From a virus, in IMG/VR virus record IMGVR_UViG_3300035703_000217, positions 1-37,405 of that record: 37,405 bases of DNA; one strand, written 5' to 3'. The position numbers and the translations under genes were made by a program. Below are positions 14,331 to 20,893 of this stretch, piece by piece (the stretch's first letter is position 1; the number at the start of each line of letters is the position of its first letter). Below the pieces are notes generated by a model. It did no database searches. It was given only the letters and a program-made list of their open reading frames with translations, and was not told the origin of the DNA.

Positions 14331-14408
14331 TCATTTACTCCAAAGTAAAGCATTGATGACATAAGGTAAGCATACAAGGCATACCAAAGATAAGCGAAGG
14401 ATAATCAT
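14331..14408 (-). CDS. 25-residue membrane peptide
   Basis: The frame begins MIILRLSLVCLVCLPYVINA and ends LLWSK. It is almost wholly hydrophobic with two cysteines (positions 10 and 13) and a Lys end. The ATG overlaps the stop of the gene before (ATGA), and GGAG lies seven bases upstream. It could be a true tiny membrane protein or only a coupling device for its neighbour. The function is unknown. Confidence 0.45.
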   Translation of the reverse strand: MIILRLSLVCLVCLPYVINALLWSK

Positions 14409-14536
14409 TTAGTTACTCCATGAATTCTATTTAACAATGCCAGTCGTTCATTTTGAGCTTTTTCGAGCCATGCTAAGCCAACTACAAAACCAACTATTGT
14501 CAATGTGGCGATTGTGTATAAAAAGATTGTTTCCAT
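14405..14536 (-). CDS. 43-residue membrane protein, first gene of the clamp operon
   Basis: The frame begins METIFLYTIATLTIVGFVVG. It has a membrane helix at about 4-24 and then a charged helical tail (WLEKAQNERLALLNRIHG). GGAG lies seven bases before the ATG, and a strong promoter (14568-14595) lies 30 bases upstream, so this is the first and probably best expressed gene of the minus operon. No family is recognised. An N-in/C-out or reverse topology cannot be told from sequence. Confidence 0.65.
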   Translation of the reverse strand: METIFLYTIATLTIVGFVVGLAWLEKAQNERLALLNRIHGVTK

Positions 14537-14558
14537 TTAGTTACTCCATTACGTTTAA

Positions 14559-14605
14559 GATGTTTCTATTGTAGCACGATTGTTTAACGTGTCAATAGAA
14601 ACATC
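14559..14605. repeat. 13-bp inverted repeat spanning the clamp operon promoter
   Basis: GATGTTTCTATTG (14559-14571) and CAATAGAAACATC (14593-14605) are perfect inverted copies 21 bases apart. They cover the -10 and -35 of the minus promoter. The outer seven bases are the same GATGTTT/AAACATC words used in the array, in opposite orientation. This is a likely operator. Confidence 0.7.
14568..14595 (-). promoter_or_regulatory. Strong sigma70-type promoter of the clamp/small-gene operon
   Basis: In minus sense a perfect TTGACA (14595-14590) is followed after 16 bases by TACAAT (14573-14568), preceded by TGC (extended -10). Transcription would begin near 14560, 24 bases before the ATG at 14536. 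It is enclosed in a 13-bp inverted repeat. Confidence 0.8.
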
Positions 14606-14612
14606 GAAATAA

Positions 14613-14951
14613 AAACATCCTTTTTTTACCGATGTTTTTTCTTCTTGTTTACTGTTGTTTAACTTTGTGACAATTTGCCCTTTTATCTTAGGGGGTCGAT
14701 TTTAGGAATCTGGGGAAAAAGACGTTTCAAAAAATGGTATAGAACAAGGATGCGCGCGCGCGAAGTAACAATTGTCACAAAAACCCGCAAAACAGCAAAC
14801 ATCAAAATTCTGCCGATGTTTTGACCAGGTAAACATCAAAATTCTAGCCATGTTTCAAGAAACATCGGTAAATCACGGATGTTTCAATGACGCATCAAAC
14901 TGTGCGCACAATCCACACATTGCACCGAACATCAAAATTCTGCCGATGTTT
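14613..14951. repeat. Array of five 25-bp inverted repeats, AAACATC-N11-GATGTTT
   Basis: Sites are 14613-14637, 14797-14821, 14831-14855 (right arm CATGTTT), 14860-14884 and 14927-14951 (left arm GAACATC). The spacer is exactly 11 bases in all. In the second and fifth sites the spacer AAAATTCTGCC is also identical, and the third is close. Constant spacing of two half-sites points to a dimeric DNA-binding protein. Iteron-type origin or multi-site operator are the main readings. Confidence 0.85.
14664..14781. repeat. 12-bp inverted repeat TTTGTGACAATT / AATTGTCACAAA
   Basis: The arms at 14664-14675 and 14770-14781 are perfect inverted copies 94 bases apart. Each arm holds the near-palindrome TTGT-S-ACAA, so each may be a binding site by itself. 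The enclosed DNA has a (GC)n tract at about 14752-14762. Confidence 0.55.
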
Positions 14952-15060
14952 TGCTGCTCCTCCTGCTGCTGCTCGATTCCTGCTGGTGAAAACGACCCCC
15001 CCCCGCCCCTACGCCCCCAAAGGTCCGGCGGCGACCGTGACTGCGCAGGCTGGCATCACG

Positions 15061-15133
15061 AAACCCGTGAAAATTTTTTTAGAATTGAATGTGTGACAAG
15101 TAAGACAAAACCCGTGAAAATTTTTTTAGAATT
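15061..15133. repeat. 26-bp direct repeat, two copies 47 bp apart
   Basis: Copies at 15061-15086 and 15108-15133 are identical. Each starts AAACCCGTGAAAA, continues with seven T and ends AGAATT. The A/T tracts are typical of bent or easily melted DNA. They lie just upstream of the terminase promoter. Confidence 0.8.
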
Positions 15134-15171
15134 TTTTCTGTACAACAAACGTAACACATGACCCAACAATA

Positions 15172-15200
15172 TTCACGAAACAAGTTCCATGTGCTACCAT
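15172..15200 (+). promoter_or_regulatory. Probable promoter of the packaging operon
   Basis: TTCACG (15172-15177), 17 bases, then TACCAT (15195-15200) preceded by TGC (extended -10). The predicted start is near 15207, only a few bases before the ATG at 15210, so the terminase mRNA may be nearly leaderless. GTTCCAT (15184-15190) and ATGGAAC (15210-15216) make a 7-bp inverted repeat around it. Confidence 0.45.
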
Positions 15201-15209
15201 AGCTGTACT

Positions 15210-15794
15210 ATGGAACAATCGTTTACTAATTCTGTAGGTACAACTGTCACGGGCAGTGAAACATCGACACCATTACCCACTTGGCTTTCTGTGCCTGACC
15301 CCAAACCACCACGGCTACCAGTACAAGCCCGTGAACTGTTGCACGTGCAATATGAGCAAATGTTTGAGCGTGTCATTGAAGATATATACCGTGGGCGTTC
15401 ACTTCAATCACTGATACGTGACGACCATCGGGAAGTTTCGTATGAGGATTTCTTACGTTGGGTTAAAAAAGACCCAATGCGCCATGAACGGTTTAAAGAA
15501 GCGCAGGAAATGCGTACTGAGTTTTTGGCTAGTGAAATTTTACAAATTGCCGATGGTATAGATTCAATAGAACCTGCATCTAATGATGCGGTTAATCGGG
15601 ACAAGTTACGGATTGATACGCGCAAATGGTTGATGGGTGCGCATAACAAGAAACGGTATGGTGAGATTAAACAAGTGGAGGTTGCCACGTCCATATCCAT
15701 TACCGACGCACTGGCGCAGGCACAAGCCCGCGTAATTGATGCTGAAGTGGCTGATGTAATAGATAACTCCAACAACCTACAGATAGAACAGTAA
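15210..15794 (+). CDS. Terminase small subunit
   Basis: From the ATG at 15210 the product has 194 residues. After a disordered Thr/Pro-rich N terminus (about 1-35) comes a helical domain. It holds a DNA-binding-like segment (IYRGRSLQSLIRDDHREVSYEDFLRWVKKDP, about 58-88) and the typical TerS helix FLASEILQIADGIDS (about 105-119). It recognises the packaging site and loads TerL. An ATG at 15189 in frame adds seven residues (MCYHSCT) that look unlike a real start; neither has a clear SD. Its stop overlaps TerL (TAATG). Confidence 0.8.
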   Translation: MEQSFTNSVGTTVTGSETSTPLPTWLSVPDPKPPRLPVQARELLHVQYEQMFERVIEDIYRGRSLQSLIRDDHREVSYEDFLRWVKKDPMRHERFKEAQEMRTEFLASEILQIADGIDSIEPASNDAVNRDKLRIDTRKWLMGAHNKKRYGEIKQVEVATSISITDALAQAQARVIDAEVADVIDNSNNLQIEQ

Positions 15795-17335
15795 TGCAGA
15801 AACCACGTTATTCACCTGAAGATGAGCAGTTGTTGATGAGCCAGCTATGGTCTCCACAACTGAAGGATGACCCAGAAGCGTTTGTATTATTTGTGTTTCC
15901 TTGGGGTCAGAAGAATACCCCACTGGAGCACTTCAAGTCACCTCGCAAATGGCAGCGTGAAGTGTTACGTGAAATTCGGGACTTTATTAAGACTAATCGC
16001 AACAACATTACCAATGGTGAGTTGATTGATGCGATGCGACAAGCCGTATCATCTGGTCGTGGTGTGGGGAAGTCGGCACTGGTGAGTTGGTTAATCTTGT
16101 GGATGCTGACTACCAGAATAGGCAGTTCGGTTATTGTTAGTGCTAACAGTGAGTCGCAGTTGCGTAAGGTAACATGGGGTGAGTTGACCAAGTGGGTAAC
16201 GATGGCGTTGAATGCACACTGGTGGGAACCAACGGCTACAAGTCTTAGCCCTGCACAATGGCTGACTGCACTGGTGGAGCGTGACCTGCGTAAAGGTACG
16301 CGGTACTGGGGTGCAGAGGGAAAGCTATGGTCAGAGGAGAACCCTGATGCCTATGCTGGTGTACACAACATGGACGGCATGATGGTGATATTCGATGAAG
16401 CGTCGGGTATACCAGATAGCATATGGTCAGTTGCAGCGGGGTTCTTTACAGAGAACATATTGGATAGGTATTGGCTGGCGTTTAGTAACGGTCGGCGTAA
16501 CACTGGGTACTTTTACGAAGCGGTGGATGGGTCGAAGCGTGACTTCTGGCGTAGTCGGAAGATTGACGCTAGACAGGTAGAAGGTACGGACAAGACTATT
16601 TACCAGCAGATTATTAACGAGTATGGTGAGGACTCAGACGAAGCTCGCGTTGAAGTCTATGGTGACTTTCCTAAATCAGGTCAAGACCAGTTTATTTCAC
16701 CCCATGTGGTAGACGACGCCATGAAACGCCCGCTGTACAAGGACATGACAGCACCAGTAGTTATTGGTGTTGACCCTGCACGCGGTGGTATGGACAGCAC
16801 AGTGATTGCGGTACGTCAAGGTCGTGACATCATTGCCATCAAACGTTACCGTGGCGACGATACCATGACTACTGTTGGTCACGTTATTGATGCCATCGAG
16901 GAGTATCGCCCCACGTTGACCGTGATTGATGAAGGTGGGTTGGGCTACGGCATACTTGACAGATTAACAGAGCAGAAGTATAAAGTACGCGGGGTTAACT
17001 TTGGATGGAAAGCAAAAAACCCGGTAATGTGGGGTAACAAACGGGCTGAGATGTGGGGCGCAATGCGGGAATGGTTAAAAACCGCTGCAATACCTACAGA
17101 TAGATTGCTAAAAAGTGATTTAACTGGTCCGATGAAAAAGCCCGATTCGTCCGGTACGATTTACTTGGAGGGCAAAAAGGAAATGAAGTCACGCGGTTTA
17201 GCATCACCAGATGCGGCTGATGCGATTGCTGTAACTTTTGCTTTCCCTGTTGCACATCGTGAGTATAATCCCCGTACAATTACTCGGTACAGTAATCAAG
17301 GCAGCGGTGTTGCTACTTCTTGGATGGGTGCATAA
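15794..17335 (+). CDS. Terminase large subunit (packaging ATPase/nuclease)
   Basis: The 513-residue protein has Walker A SGRGVGKS at 87-94, Walker B VIFDEAS at 198-204 (with the catalytic Glu in DEAS), and an RNase H-like nuclease domain. The nuclease has GVDPARGGMD at 325-334, TVIDEGG at about 377-382 and SPDAADAIAV near 470. It pumps DNA into the procapsid through the portal and cuts it. The length is that of a normal two-domain TerL. It begins at the TerS stop (TAATG) and ends in a TAATG overlap with the next small gene. Confidence 0.96.
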   Translation: MQKPRYSPEDEQLLMSQLWSPQLKDDPEAFVLFVFPWGQKNTPLEHFKSPRKWQREVLREIRDFIKTNRNNITNGELIDAMRQAVSSGRGVGKSALVSWLILWMLTTRIGSSVIVSANSESQLRKVTWGELTKWVTMALNAHWWEPTATSLSPAQWLTALVERDLRKGTRYWGAEGKLWSEENPDAYAGVHNMDGMMVIFDEASGIPDSIWSVAAGFFTENILDRYWLAFSNGRRNTGYFYEAVDGSKRDFWRSRKIDARQVEGTDKTIYQQIINEYGEDSDEARVEVYGDFPKSGQDQFISPHVVDDAMKRPLYKDMTAPVVIGVDPARGGMDSTVIAVRQGRDIIAIKRYRGDDTMTTVGHVIDAIEEYRPTLTVIDEGGLGYGILDRLTEQKYKVRGVNFGWKAKNPVMWGNKRAEMWGAMREWLKTAAIPTDRLLKSDLTGPMKKPDSSGTIYLEGKKEMKSRGLASPDAADAIAVTFAFPVAHREYNPRTITRYSNQGSGVATSWMGA

Positions 17336-17589
17336 TGGCAAAAAACGTATCATTGAGCGTAGGTCGCGGCGAAAAGTTACCCGTCAGCAAAGGCGCTGGT
17401 TTAACGGCTAAAGGGCGCGAGAAGTATAACCGTGAAACAGGTAGTAAATTAAAACCACCTGCACCAAACCCTAAGACTAAAGCCGATGAGGGACGTAAAA
17501 AGTCATTTTGTGCTCGTATGGGTGCTGTTGCTGCTAAAGCCAAAGATGGTGAGCGTGCTAAAGCATCGTTAAAACGCTGGAAGTGTTGA
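17335..17589 (+). CDS. Small basic phage protein (DUF6321-like)
   Basis: From the ATG at 17335, in a TAATG overlap with TerL, the product has 84 residues. It is very basic, with SVGRGEKLPVSKGAGLTAKGREKYNRETGS at about 6-35 and KKSFCARMGAV at about 58-68, ending ASLKRWKC. This pattern is conserved in many phages between terminase and portal and is called DUF6321 as I remember. The function is unknown; its charge suggests DNA or head-assembly contact. The open start at 17320 inside TerL is less likely. Confidence 0.78.
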   Translation: MAKNVSLSVGRGEKLPVSKGAGLTAKGREKYNRETGSKLKPPAPNPKTKADEGRKKSFCARMGAVAAKAKDGERAKASLKRWKC

Positions 17590-17591
17590 TT

Positions 17592-17750
17592 ATGGCTACT
17601 AAACCCGGTCTTTATGCTAACATTCACGCCAAACGTGCTCGTATTGCCGCTGGTAGCGGCGAGAAGATGCGCAAACCCGGCACTGCTGGCGCACCTACTG
17701 CTAAAGCCTTTAAAGAGTCGGCTAAGACAGCCAAAAAGGGGAAGAAATAA
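17592..17750 (+). CDS. 52-residue basic phage protein
   Basis: The frame MATKPGLYANIHAKRARIAA continues GSGEKMRKPG and ends KTAKKGKK. It is strongly basic, with repeated Ala/Lys and no membrane segment. I recognise the GLYANIHAKR...AGSGEKMRKPG pattern from small genes in the same place (terminase-portal interval) of other phages, without function. It ends in a TAATG overlap with the next gene. It may help head assembly or bind DNA; this is inference from charge and position. Confidence 0.75.
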   Translation: MATKPGLYANIHAKRARIAAGSGEKMRKPGTAGAPTAKAFKESAKTAKKGKK

Positions 17751-17905
17751 TGCCATTGGTCAAGTCTCCATCTAAAGAAGCATTCCGTAAAAACGTTAAA
17801 GCGGAAATAGCTGCTGGTAAACCACAAAAACAAGCCGTGGCAATTGCATACGCTACAAAACGCCAAGCTGAAAAATCTAAGTCGTCAAAGAAAAGCTGCA
17901 AATGA
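17750..17905 (+). CDS. 51-residue basic phage protein
   Basis: The frame MPLVKSPSKEAFRKNVKAEI continues AAGKPQKQAVAIAYATKRQA and ends SSKKSCK. The AAGKPQKQAVAIAYA motif is common in tiny basic proteins of phages and is unknown in function. It starts at a TAATG overlap and ends in an ATGA overlap with the portal gene. It is therefore tightly coupled to the portal, and a minor capsid or assembly role is possible. Confidence 0.75.
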   Translation: MPLVKSPSKEAFRKNVKAEIAAGKPQKQAVAIAYATKRQAEKSKSSKKSCK

Positions 17906-20055
17906 AAAACCCGACAGGTCTTGACCAAGCTGGTGCTGTAGCTGCACGCGGTGGTTCTTACGTTAGCACCGACCACACTGATAAATTGTCTCAAATGCGC
18001 GATAGATTACGCATGGCAATTTCTTGTTATGCTGAGTCGCGTGAAGATGAACTGGACGACTTGCGCTTTATGGCAGGTTCACCAGATAATCAATGGCAGT
18101 GGCCGCAGGATGTATTAGCTACACGTGGTTCGGTGCAGGGTCAAACTGTTAACGCACGCCCATGTTTGACAATTAACAAGTTGCCGCAACACGTTCGTCA
18201 AGTAACCAACGAGCAACGGCAGAATCGCCCATCAGTAAAAGTTATTCCTGCTAACGATGAAGCCGATGCTGACGTAGCTGAAGTATTTAATGGCATGATT
18301 CGCCACATTGAGTATGTATCCGATGCTGACGTGGCATACGACACTGCTTGCGACAATCAGGTAACGTATGGCGAAGGTTACATACGCGTACTGACTGAGT
18401 ATTGTGATGAGAACTCGTTTGACCAAGACATCCGTATTGGTCGTGTACGTAACTCGTTTAGTGTGTACATGGACCCGTTGATTCAAGACCCAACGGGTGC
18501 CGATGCTGAATGGTGTTTCATCACTGAGGACTTAACCCGTGAAGAATACCAACGGTTGTATCCTGATGCTGCACCGTTAACGTCTATTATGGCGCAGGGT
18601 ATTGGCGACCAAGAGATTAGTCAATGGATTACAGAAAACACAATCCGCATTGCTGAGTATTTTTACATTCAGCATAGCAAAGGCACACTGGTAATGTTTC
18701 CTAACGGCATGACTGCGTTTAAGGATTCACCAGAAGCCAAAGAAATGTCACGCATGGGTGTTAAGCCAATTAGGGAGCGTGAAGTTGACCGCCGTAAGGT
18801 TATGTGGATGAAAACCAACGGTTACGAAGTGCTTGAAGAACGTGAATGGGCTGGTAAATACATTCCGATTGTTCGAGTCATTGGTAACGAGTTTGAGGTT
18901 GACGGACGCATCTTTATTTCTGGCATCATTCGCAATGCCAAAGATGCGCAGCGTATGTACAACTACTGGACTTCGCAAGAAGCTGAGATGTTGGCGCTGG
19001 CACCCAAGGCACCGTTTATTGGTTACGGTGGTCAGTTTGAAGGTTACGAGTACCAGTGGAAAACAGCCAACACACAAAACTGGCCGTATTTAGAAGTTAA
19101 CCCAGACGTTACAGACGGTTCAGGTGCTGTTTTACCGTTGCCACAACGTGCTGCTCCACCATTGGCGCAGACAGGGCTTATACAAGCCAAAATGGGCGCT
19201 TCTGATGACATCAAAGCTGTTACAGGTCAGTATGATGCAAGCCTTGGCGCTGCTGGTAATGAGCGTTCAGGACGTGCTATTTTGGCGCGTGAACGTCAAG
19301 CAGATACGGGCACATATCACTACGTAGATAACTTGGCTCGTGCCGTTCGTCACGTTGGACGTCAATTGGTTGACCTGATACCTAAGATTTACGATACACA
19401 ACGTATTGCCCGTACCATTGGTGTAGATGGCGAGACTAGCATGGTCAAAATTAACCCTGACCAGCCAGAACCAACGCGTAAGATTGTCAATCAAGCCGGT
19501 GTGGTGATTGACAAGATTTATAACCCATCTGTAGGTAAGTACGACGTTGTTGTTACTACTGGTCCGAGCTACATGACTAAACGCCAAGAGTCTATGGATG
19601 CGATGTCCCAGATTCTGCAAGGCAATCCGCAGCTATGGGGCGTTGCTGGCGACTTGTTTGTTAAAAACATGGACTGGCCCGGTGCTGCTGAAATGGCACA
19701 ACGGTTGCGTAAAACCATTGACCCGAAAGTATTGGCTGACACTGATAATGACCCTGCGTTACAAGCTGCACAAATGCAGATGCAAGCTATGCAGCAAGAA
19801 ATGCAGCAAATGGCATCTATGTTGCAAAACGTCAATCAATCAATGGAAGCACAAGAACTGCGGATTAAAGAATACGACGCAGAAACTAAACGCATATCCG
19901 CTGTATCAGCAGGTATGACACCTGACCAAGTTCAAGATGTTGTAATGCAAACATTGCGTGATGTAATGAACACTGGTGATATGGTAATTGCGCAACAAAA
20001 CGCACCACAAATGCCCGTACCCGCTGAACAAATACCACCCGAAGGAATGATGTAA
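17902..20055 (+). CDS. Portal protein, P22 gp1-like
   Basis: The 717-residue protein is close in length to P22 gp1 (725). Features include LMAGSPDNQWQWP-like segment at about 53-65, RPCLTINKLPQHVRQVTNEQRQNRPSVKV at about 83-111 (typical of the P22 portal family), a central wing/stem region, and a C-terminal Gln/Met-rich coiled-coil barrel (about 610-665, QMQMQAMQQEMQQMASML). It forms the dodecameric ring at the capsid vertex that works with TerL and the tail adaptor gp4. It overlaps its upstream gene by ATGA and its downstream gene by TAATG. Confidence 0.93.
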   Translation: MKNPTGLDQAGAVAARGGSYVSTDHTDKLSQMRDRLRMAISCYAESREDELDDLRFMAGSPDNQWQWPQDVLATRGSVQGQTVNARPCLTINKLPQHVRQVTNEQRQNRPSVKVIPANDEADADVAEVFNGMIRHIEYVSDADVAYDTACDNQVTYGEGYIRVLTEYCDENSFDQDIRIGRVRNSFSVYMDPLIQDPTGADAEWCFITEDLTREEYQRLYPDAAPLTSIMAQGIGDQEISQWITENTIRIAEYFYIQHSKGTLVMFPNGMTAFKDSPEAKEMSRMGVKPIREREVDRRKVMWMKTNGYEVLEEREWAGKYIPIVRVIGNEFEVDGRIFISGIIRNAKDAQRMYNYWTSQEAEMLALAPKAPFIGYGGQFEGYEYQWKTANTQNWPYLEVNPDVTDGSGAVLPLPQRAAPPLAQTGLIQAKMGASDDIKAVTGQYDASLGAAGNERSGRAILARERQADTGTYHYVDNLARAVRHVGRQLVDLIPKIYDTQRIARTIGVDGETSMVKINPDQPEPTRKIVNQAGVVIDKIYNPSVGKYDVVVTTGPSYMTKRQESMDAMSQILQGNPQLWGVAGDLFVKNMDWPGAAEMAQRLRKTIDPKVLADTDNDPALQAAQMQMQAMQQEMQQMASMLQNVNQSMEAQELRIKEYDAETKRISAVSAGMTPDQVQDVVMQTLRDVMNTGDMVIAQQNAPQMPVPAEQIPPEGMM

Positions 20056-20417
20056 TGAGTTGCGAAAACTTCTTAGGTCAGTTATTTTTAGCACGAGATG
20101 TTGCGCATTCAGTGCATTTAAACACCCGTAGTTATGCTAAACACAAAGCCCTTGGTCATTTTTACGAAGATGTAATTGAACTTGTGGATAAGTTTGCTGA
20201 AGCATACCAAGGGCGTAAAGGATTGATAGGCCCTATATCCTTGCAGTCTGCGCGTAAAAACGGTAACATCATTGAGTTTTTGCAAGACTCGATGGAACAA
20301 ATTGAAGAAATGCGTTATACGGTAGTAGACAAAACAGATACACCGTTGCAAAATATCATTGATGAAATAATTGGGTTATACTTGACCACACTATACAAGT
20401 TGAAGTTTTTAGCTTAA
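20055..20417 (+). CDS. DUF5856-like protein (ferritin-like helical fold?)
   Basis: The 120-residue product is all helical: LGQLFLARDVAHSVHLNTRSYAKHKALGHFYEDVIELVDKFAEAYQG at about 7-53, then two more helices. It fits the DUF5856 phage family as I remember it, which has a Dps/ferritin-like four-helix look with His/Glu residues in the helices (H18, H21, H29, H34, E38). Whether it binds metal or is a structural head protein is unknown. It is coupled to the portal gene by TAATG. Confidence 0.7.
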   Translation: MSCENFLGQLFLARDVAHSVHLNTRSYAKHKALGHFYEDVIELVDKFAEAYQGRKGLIGPISLQSARKNGNIIEFLQDSMEQIEEMRYTVVDKTDTPLQNIIDEIIGLYLTTLYKLKFLA

Positions 20418-20426
20418 GGATTAGCA

Positions 20427-20729
20427 ATGGAATTGCTTAAACCAATGACCAAAGCGGATTTTCCCGCACAAACAGCGTCGTACACCGGCACCGTTGCTAG
20501 TACTACCGGCTGGAACGCTGGCCCGCAAGGTGTTGTTGTGTGGTCTGACCAAGCTTGCTACGTTGAAGTAGGCGAGGGTGCTGTAGCAACTACTGCTAGT
20601 ACCCCGATTCCTCCATTTACACCTATTCCGTTTGCTGTACCTATTACAACATCGGGCGTATGGCGTGTTAGTGCCATTCGTGTGTCAAACGATGGTGTGA
20701 TTTACTGCAAACCGATTAACAAAGAATGA
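20427..20729 (+). CDS. Small beta-rich phage protein, unknown function
   Basis: The 100-residue product is mainly beta strand and Thr/Val/Gly-rich, with an acidic middle and no signal peptide. It occurs beside spike/fibre genes, and a minor virion or decoration role is possible by position only. I recognise no defined family. AAGGA stands before the ATG, and its stop overlaps the next gene by ATGA. Confidence 0.65.
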   Translation: MELLKPMTKADFPAQTASYTGTVASTTGWNAGPQGVVVWSDQACYVEVGEGAVATTASTPIPPFTPIPFAVPITTSGVWRVSAIRVSNDGVIYCKPINKE

Positions 20730-20890
20730 GTTTCTTTGGCGTTGCAATTCGCAATTCACTAGCCATTGGGTTAGGTGGAATCGTATGCTTGTTTTCCGGT
20801 CGAGCACATGACCAAGCACAAGGCGATTTGCTAACCGAAAGTAATGATAACCTAGTCCAAGAGGACGGCGGGTTAATCTTATTGGAGTAA
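20726..20890 (+). CDS. 54-residue phage protein ending in repeated L-E units
   Basis: The frame MSFFGVAIRNSLAIGLGGIV continues CLFSGR and ends GDLLTESNDNLVQEDGGLILLE. The N-terminal half is Gly-rich and hydrophobic. The C-terminal half has LLTES(x)NLVQEDGGLILLE, a pattern of short repeats that I know from small genes just before fibre genes in other phages. It starts at an ATGA overlap and ends three bases before the spike gene. The function is unknown. Confidence 0.65.
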   Translation: MSFFGVAIRNSLAIGLGGIVCLFSGRAHDQAQGDLLTESNDNLVQEDGGLILLE

Positions 20891-20893
20891 TAC

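Larger units (their letters stand above)
14537..15209. other. Repeat-rich non-coding region, candidate origin/operator region
   Basis: About 670 bp between the divergent clamp operon and terminase operon. It holds two promoters facing outward, five AAACATC-N11-GATGTTT sites, a 12-bp inverted repeat (14664-14675 with 14770-14781) around a (GC)n tract near 14752-14762, CTG/CTC-rich DNA near 14951-14985, a C9 run at 14996-15004, and a 26-bp direct repeat at 15061 and 15108. Plus-strand frames across 14772-15161 follow the repeats and lack an SD or family likeness, so I read no gene here. Confidence 0.7.

Noticed and set aside
14613-14951. CRISPR array
   Set aside because: The repeat is an inverted pair with fixed N11 and irregular distances between units, there are no spacers of equal length and no cas genes.
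14772-15161. Plus-strand open frames of 129 and 69 residues in the non-coding region
   Set aside because: They follow the repeats and the poly-C/CTG tracts, have no SD and no recognisable protein pattern; low-complexity DNA explains them.
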